Assembly (NCBI RefSeq): GCF_000427425.1
Contig: NZ_KE386495.1
Location: 512,554 to 576,553, forward strand
Source of the DNA: Caldanaerobius polysaccharolyticus DSM 13641
Lineage (GTDB): Bacteria; Bacillota; Thermoanaerobacteria; Thermoanaerobacterales; Caldanaerobiaceae
Length of the DNA stretch: 64,000 bases
Reading direction: 5' to 3'
Part shown: positions 60,233 to 64,000 of the stretch, piece by piece
Layout of the letters: each line of letters opens with the position of its first letter
Numbering within the stretch: position 1 is the first letter of the stretch
Made by a program: the position numbers and the translations under genes
The notes under the pieces: model-generated
Database searches by the model: none
Told to the model about the DNA's origin: nothing
The model's input: only the letters and a program-made list of their open reading frames with translations

Positions 60233-61808
60233 CCTGATTCGCCTCCGCGCTTCTCACCTTCTCATCCCTTTCATCGTCAATCCTCACCTTATCTTTTTGC
60301 TGTAAATAAACGGGCCTGTACTTCATAAATGGCAATGGCAATTTCACAACAATATCCGCCAGATCTCTTGAGGTATAGCTCATAAAGGAGGCGATATAAG
60401 GCACTCCAAAGCTCTTTAATATCACCATGTGAGATAGAAGCAAAATAGTCCCTATATATATGCCGTAAAGCCCCAACACAGTGGCCAGCAGCATAAATCC
60501 AAATGTCATCATCCGCAGGCTCAGGCTCAAGCTGTAATTGGGTATAACAAAGGAAGCCATAGCTGTAATAGCTACCACGATGACCATAAAAGGACTGGCG
60601 ATTCCGGCCTGTACCACCGCCGACCCTATGACAATAGCCCCTACAACGCCCAACGTCTGAGATACAGGTGTAGGGAGCCTTATTCCTCCTTCTCTCAGTA
60701 TCTCCAGTACCCCCATCATCATAAACGCCTCTACAAATGAAGGAAAAGGCACTGTGACCCTAGTAGCTGCTATATACAGCGCAAGGGTGGTAGGTATCAT
60801 CCCAGGGTTGTACGACGTTACAGCGATATACAGAGCGGGCAGATACAGCTCAATCAATATACTCAAAAACCTCAACAGCCTTATCACGCTGGCAATAGGC
60901 CACCGCATGTAATAATCGTCAGGGGATTGGGTTAAAACGCTGATGGTTGCAGGAATCAACAGCGCAAAGGGGCTATTGTCCACCAGAAGGGCTACCCTTC
61001 CTTCATACAGCGCTGCCGCCACCTTATCCGGCCTCTGGGTCATCTCCAGCTGAGGAAAAGGCGAATACCAGCAGTCCTCAATTAGTTGTTCTATGTACCC
61101 ACTTTCCAGCACGGCGTCGATTTTTATGGTGTTAAGGCGCTTTTTCACCTCATTCAACACATCTTCGTCCACTATGCCCTCAATATATCCTATAACTACA
61201 TCGGTTTTGGAACGAGACCCCACCTGAACAGACTTTAGTTTAAGCTTGCTATCCCTTATCCTGCGCCTCACCAGTGCTGTGTTTACCCTCAATGTCTCCA
61301 CAAAACCTTCCTGAGACCCTCTTATGGTCATTTCGGCTTCGGGCTGTGAGATCGACCGCATTTGCCACCCTCTGGTCTCTAAAACGATACCCCTGTCATA
61401 ACCGTCCAGCAGCAAAACGGTAAGTCCCGAAAGCACATATACTATGATCTTTTCAACGTTCTGTACTTCTTTAATATCAGCAGCTGACAGCGAGGTATTC
61501 TTTATCAGCTCAAGTATATCTTTAATATCCTTTGTCCTTGGCCTGGCTTGCCTGGCGTCTAACATCAAGGATTTCATCACATGGTTATTTATAAGGTCTT
61601 TGTTGGCCATACCGTCGATGTAAATCAATGTCATCTTAAATTTCTGGTTTTCCCCAATAGCAAAGTCTCTGTACACGACGTCGTCGCAATCTTTAAACGC
61701 CTCTTTAAAAAGAGCTACATTTTCATTGAGATCTTTGGAAAGGCGCCGATCTCCGTTTTTTCCGCTGTTGTCTTTCCCTATAAGCCTCTTTATAAAATCC
61801 ATCGGCAA
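60219..61808 (-). CDS. GerA-family germinant receptor A subunit
   Basis: A 529-residue GerAA-type protein. A large cytoplasmic N-terminal domain (about 1-250, including SVQVGSRSKTDVVIGYIEGIVDEDVLNEVKKRL) is followed by the conserved QLEMTQRPDKVAAALYEGRVALLVDNSPFALLIPATI. Five or so membrane helices then carry PFPSFVEAFMMMGVLEILREGGIRLPTPVSQTLGVVGAIVIG. Recent work on this class describes the A subunit as an ion channel. It follows a small membrane protein gene that begins the operon. Confidence 0.94.
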   Translation of the reverse strand: MPMDFIKRLIGKDNSGKNGDRRLSKDLNENVALFKEAFKDCDDVVYRDFAIGENQKFKMTLIYIDGMANKDLINNHVMKSLMLDARQARPRTKDIKDILELIKNTSLSAADIKEVQNVEKIIVYVLSGLTVLLLDGYDRGIVLETRGWQMRSISQPEAEMTIRGSQEGFVETLRVNTALVRRRIRDSKLKLKSVQVGSRSKTDVVIGYIEGIVDEDVLNEVKKRLNTIKIDAVLESGYIEQLIEDCWYSPFPQLEMTQRPDKVAAALYEGRVALLVDNSPFALLIPATISVLTQSPDDYYMRWPIASVIRLLRFLSILIELYLPALYIAVTSYNPGMIPTTLALYIAATRVTVPFPSFVEAFMMMGVLEILREGGIRLPTPVSQTLGVVGAIVIGSAVVQAGIASPFMVIVVAITAMASFVIPNYSLSLSLRMMTFGFMLLATVLGLYGIYIGTILLLSHMVILKSFGVPYIASFMSYTSRDLADIVVKLPLPFMKYRPVYLQQKDKVRIDDERDEKVRSAEANQDDEK

Positions 61809-62021
61809 TCACCTTAAACCTAAACTCCTGATTATGTACATCGCAACAGCAAAGACGATATAAAAATATCCCATCTTTTGGGCTATGCTCGCGTCTTTTT
61901 TTAATTTTTTTCTCCTTAAGTTTTCACCATCCACAAACACTAAAAAAAGCCCTATTCCCGTCATCAACACAAGTGCATACAGGTCAAATCTCATGCCCAC
62001 GTACTTTAAAACGGCGTTCAA
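61809..62021 (-). CDS. Small two-helix membrane protein of the germinant receptor operon
   Basis: A 70-residue protein with two hydrophobic segments (LYALVLMTGIGLFLVFV, about 14-30, and MGYFYIVFAVAMYIIRSLG, about 50-68) joined by a basic loop (RRKKLKKD). It begins at a TTG with GGGTGA six bases upstream; a later ATG at 61994 has no good site. The stop touches the GerA-type start, so it is the first gene of the receptor operon. It may correspond to the tiny accessory (D-like) proteins found with some ger operons; function is not established. Confidence 0.65.
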   Translation of the reverse strand: MNAVLKYVGMRFDLYALVLMTGIGLFLVFVDGENLRRKKLKKDASIAQKMGYFYIVFAVAMYIIRSLGLR

Positions 62022-62038
62022 TTAATATCACCCTAAAT

Positions 62039-62068
62039 TAGATTGGACATCCAATGCGAATTTTATGC
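62039..62068 (-). promoter_or_regulatory. Possible sigma-G-type promoter of the ger operon
   Basis: GCATA (62064-62068), 18-base spacer and CAATCTA (62039-62045) resemble a forespore promoter. The implied leader is very short, which weakens the case. Confidence 0.3.
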
Positions 62069-62070
62069 GC

Positions 62071-62096
62071 AAAAAAAAAACACCTTTCGGTGTTTT
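62071..62096 (-). terminator. Terminator of the nucleotidyltransferase gene
   Basis: AAAACACC and GGTGTTTT pair around a TTTC/GAAA loop, followed by T10 on the minus strand, starting at the stop codon. Confidence 0.92.
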
Positions 62097-62836
62097 CAGG
62101 CTGATTTAATGTAATTTTCCGCCATCTCCACGTCAGAGGGCTTATCCACATCATTCCCTATCTCCGGATATTCTGATATGACAGCCCTGGCATCAATGCC
62201 CAGCATCTTTGAGACCCGCTCTTCTACTTTGGGTATCGTAAGCCTACCCAACAAGAATTTCATCGTAAAAGACCAGCCCAACATCCTCACGAGCTTTATA
62301 GGCCTCTTGCGGTTTTCTATGACCTCATAGGCCATGTCCATGAGATTGTCTATAATGCGGGGATTCATATATATTATATTTCCACCGGTAAACGTTCCTT
62401 CCCGCAACCTGGCATACGTGCGCCTGGCTTTAGGAAACTTCTCCTTGTTCACCTCTTTTTTTACTATGGGATAGCAAAAATCCCCACCGATGGCTTTTGC
62501 CTTTTCTACAAAGTCGATGATAGCCTCAGGAGTTATCATAGGTATATCCGAGGTCAAAACCAGCACTCTATCCTGGTCGCCCAGGTACCTGACACCCAAC
62601 AACAGGTTGTCCAGCATATTCCCACCCCCATCTAATACAGTGCAGCAATCGTCTCCTTCAAAAAGGGGTGAAAGACCGGCAGCGTTACCAACTACTACTA
62701 TTCTGTCGATTATCCCCGATGCCTTAAGGGCATCGGTAACGTACAGTATCATGGGTTTGTCCTTTATCTTTAAAAGAGGTTTATCAGGAAGTTTATCGCC
62801 ATCACCGCTGCCCGCCAGTACAATGGCATTTAACAT
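62096..62836 (-). CDS. Nucleotidyltransferase family protein (MobA-like NTP transferase)
   Basis: A 246-residue nucleotide-diphospho-sugar transferase-fold protein. The N-terminal AIVLAGSGDGDKLPDKPLLKIKDKPMI is a variant NTP-binding loop (GS instead of the usual GGxGxRM), and VLVLTSDIPMITPEAI holds the metal-binding Asp. The substrate is unknown; in related genomes it sits with ispE and a GntR regulator, as here. It follows the regulator by 15 bases and ends the transcript. Confidence 0.8.
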   Translation of the reverse strand: MLNAIVLAGSGDGDKLPDKPLLKIKDKPMILYVTDALKASGIIDRIVVVGNAAGLSPLFEGDDCCTVLDGGGNMLDNLLLGVRYLGDQDRVLVLTSDIPMITPEAIIDFVEKAKAIGGDFCYPIVKKEVNKEKFPKARRTYARLREGTFTGGNIIYMNPRIIDNLMDMAYEVIENRKRPIKLVRMLGWSFTMKFLLGRLTIPKVEERVSKMLGIDARAVISEYPEIGNDVDKPSDVEMAENYIKSA

Positions 62837-62851
62837 AATAACAAGACCTCC

Positions 62852-63523
62852 TTATTTATCCTGGCTCAATTCTTTTATTACCTCATTCTGTATATTCTCT
62901 ACATGCTTTATAGCCAGCTTTTTCGCCTGTTGAGCATTGCCAGTCTTTATTGCCTGCAGGAGTTCCCCATGTTCCTCCACCAGTTTATTTGCCCTTTCAG
63001 CCATATTCACATATATAATCCTGAAGCGGTGTATGTGCTCCTGTAGATTGGCCATTATCTGAATAAGCTTTTCATTTCTAGAAGCATTAAACACCGCATC
63101 GTGAAACTTCACATCACATTCTATTATACCCCGACTGTCCCCTTTTTCTACGTTCTCTTTGGTCTTTTTCAAAATTTCATTGAGGTTTTCGATCTCTTCT
63201 TTGGTTATCCTTTCTGCCGCCAGATAAGATGCCAGACCTTCCAATGTCTCCCTTACTTCAAACACGTCGATTATATCTTTAAGCGAGACATCAGACACAA
63301 AGGCGCCTTTGCGGGGAACCATGACCACGAGGCCCTCCAGTTCCAGTTTGCGTATAGCCTCTCTCACCGGAGTGCGACTTACGCCTAATTTTTCCGCCAG
63401 CTGCACTTCCATAAGTCTTTCACCGGGTTTTAACTCGCCTGTTATAATGGCATGTTTTATGTGCTCAAACACCAATTCCCTCAATGGTTTGTAGTTTTCC
63501 AGTTGAAACATCCCGCTATCCAT
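62852..63523 (-). CDS. GntR-family (FadR/FCD) transcriptional regulator
   Basis: A 223-residue regulator. The winged helix is at about 10-75 (LKPGERLMEVQLAEKLGVSRTPVREAIRKLELEGLV), followed by the all-helical FCD ligand domain with metal-type histidines (CDVKFHDAVFNAS, LQEHIHRFRI, EEHGELLQAI). The ATG at 63523 has GAGGAG upstream and overlaps the ispE stop by 8 bases. Effector and targets are unknown; the operon position next to ispE is conserved in related thermophiles as far as I recall. Confidence 0.9.
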   Translation of the reverse strand: MDSGMFQLENYKPLRELVFEHIKHAIITGELKPGERLMEVQLAEKLGVSRTPVREAIRKLELEGLVVMVPRKGAFVSDVSLKDIIDVFEVRETLEGLASYLAAERITKEEIENLNEILKKTKENVEKGDSRGIIECDVKFHDAVFNASRNEKLIQIMANLQEHIHRFRIIYVNMAERANKLVEEHGELLQAIKTGNAQQAKKLAIKHVENIQNEVIKELSQDK

Positions 63524-64000
63524 TTGCACTCTCCTCGTCAATAGTTTTTGCTAAAAAAGCCGTATAAACGCGGCTCAGCGCTTCATACGCCTTCCGGGCG
63601 CTCTTTTCATCCATGTATACACCATAAACAGCCGTTCCACTGCCGCTCATAAGGGCTGTCTCACACCCTGTATCCATCAAAGCCTCTTTTATCTCTTTGA
63701 CCTTAGGACAAATCTTCATCGTCACGGCTTCCAGCCCATTGGAAGCCAATTCACATATTCTCTTCAAATCGCCGTCCTGGATCGCTTTTACCTGCCCTAA
63801 AACATCGGGGTGCAAAGGATCCACCAGTTGGTCATACAACTGGTATACAACCTCGGTGGACGCAGATGCATCAGGCTTTACTAATACTATATGAAATGGA
63901 GGTGTCTTCAATGGCACGAGCTTCTCTCCTACACCGCCTGCGAAAGCCGTACCACCTCTCACGCAGAAAGGCACATCAGCTCCCACTTCCAGCCCCAATG
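63516..64000 (-). CDS. ispE: 4-diphosphocytidyl-2-C-methyl-D-erythritol kinase, C-terminal part
   Basis: About 161 C-terminal residues of a GHMP kinase of the MEP isoprenoid pathway; the 5' part lies beyond the right edge. Visible motifs are LGADVPFC-like GLEVGADVPFCVRGGTAFAGGVGE and LMSGSGTAVYGVY (GHMP motif 3). The stop overlaps the GntR gene start (ATGGATAG). Confidence 0.92.
   Translation of the reverse strand, partial: LGLEVGADVPFCVRGGTAFAGGVGEKLVPLKTPPFHIVLVKPDASASTEVVYQLYDQLVDPLHPDVLGQVKAIQDGDLKRICELASNGLEAVTMKICPKVKEIKEALMDTGCETALMSGSGTAVYGVYMDEKSARKAYEALSRVYTAFLAKTIDEESANG

Overview
The window looks like the chromosome of an anaerobic, endospore-forming, probably thermophilic member of the Clostridia, closest in flavour to Thermoanaerobacterales. 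The evidence is a set of spore genes (SASP, sleB-ypeB, cotJABC, spoIIR, gerA-type receptor), strict-anaerobe enzymes (B12-type ribonucleotide reductase, flavodiiron protein, rubredoxin), an S-layer with SLH domains, a T-box leader, GC-rich perfect hairpins in the rRNAs and strong Shine-Dalgarno sites throughout. No phage, insertion sequence, CRISPR array or plasmid module is visible. Nearly everything is on the minus strand; only helD-rubredoxin, cotJABC and one tiny unknown gene are on the plus strand.

Layout. 1-9.4 kb: nrdJ (cut by the window edge), a class III putrescine-type aminotransferase, a cyclase-family hydrolase paired with fprA, divergent helD plus rubredoxin, a lytic transglycosylase and an Eis-like acetyltransferase. 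9.5-11.9 kb: an ECF sigma factor with a membrane anti-sigma factor carrying a large extracellular propeller. 12-17 kb: one rRNA operon with three tandem promoters, in the unusual order 16S-5S-23S-tRNA-Asn. Its 5S carries a hairpin expansion of about 41 nt and its 23S a hairpin insert of about 38 nt. 17-27 kb: greA-lysS, nadABC, pckA, and a three-gene unit of regulator, unknown protein and a dehydrogenase related to cyanobacterial acyl-ACP reductase. 27.3-36.9 kb: a T-box-controlled ilvN-ilvC-leuA-leuC-leuD-leuB-ilvD-ilvB operon.

37-46 kb: an MFS transporter, an SLH-transglutaminase surface protein behind a structured leader, the S-layer protein, ctpA-pyrG. 45.7-50.4 kb: ddl-murI-DUF1934-argS-MBL hydrolase. 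50.5-53.8 kb: spore genes (SASP, ypeB, sleB, divergent cotJABC). 53.8-57.2 kb: amtB-glnK and an Orn/Lys/Arg decarboxylase. 57.3-62 kb: spoIIR and a GerA-type germinant receptor operon. 62-64 kb: a nucleotidyltransferase, a GntR/FadR-like regulator and the 3' part of ispE.

The least ordinary features are the expanded 5S inside a rearranged rRNA operon, the 23S insertion, the AAR-like reductase unit with its own operator-like dyad, a non-canonical (AUC) start implied for ilvN, and a structured RNA-like segment upstream of the SLH-transglutaminase gene. All family assignments come from reading motifs; no database search was run.
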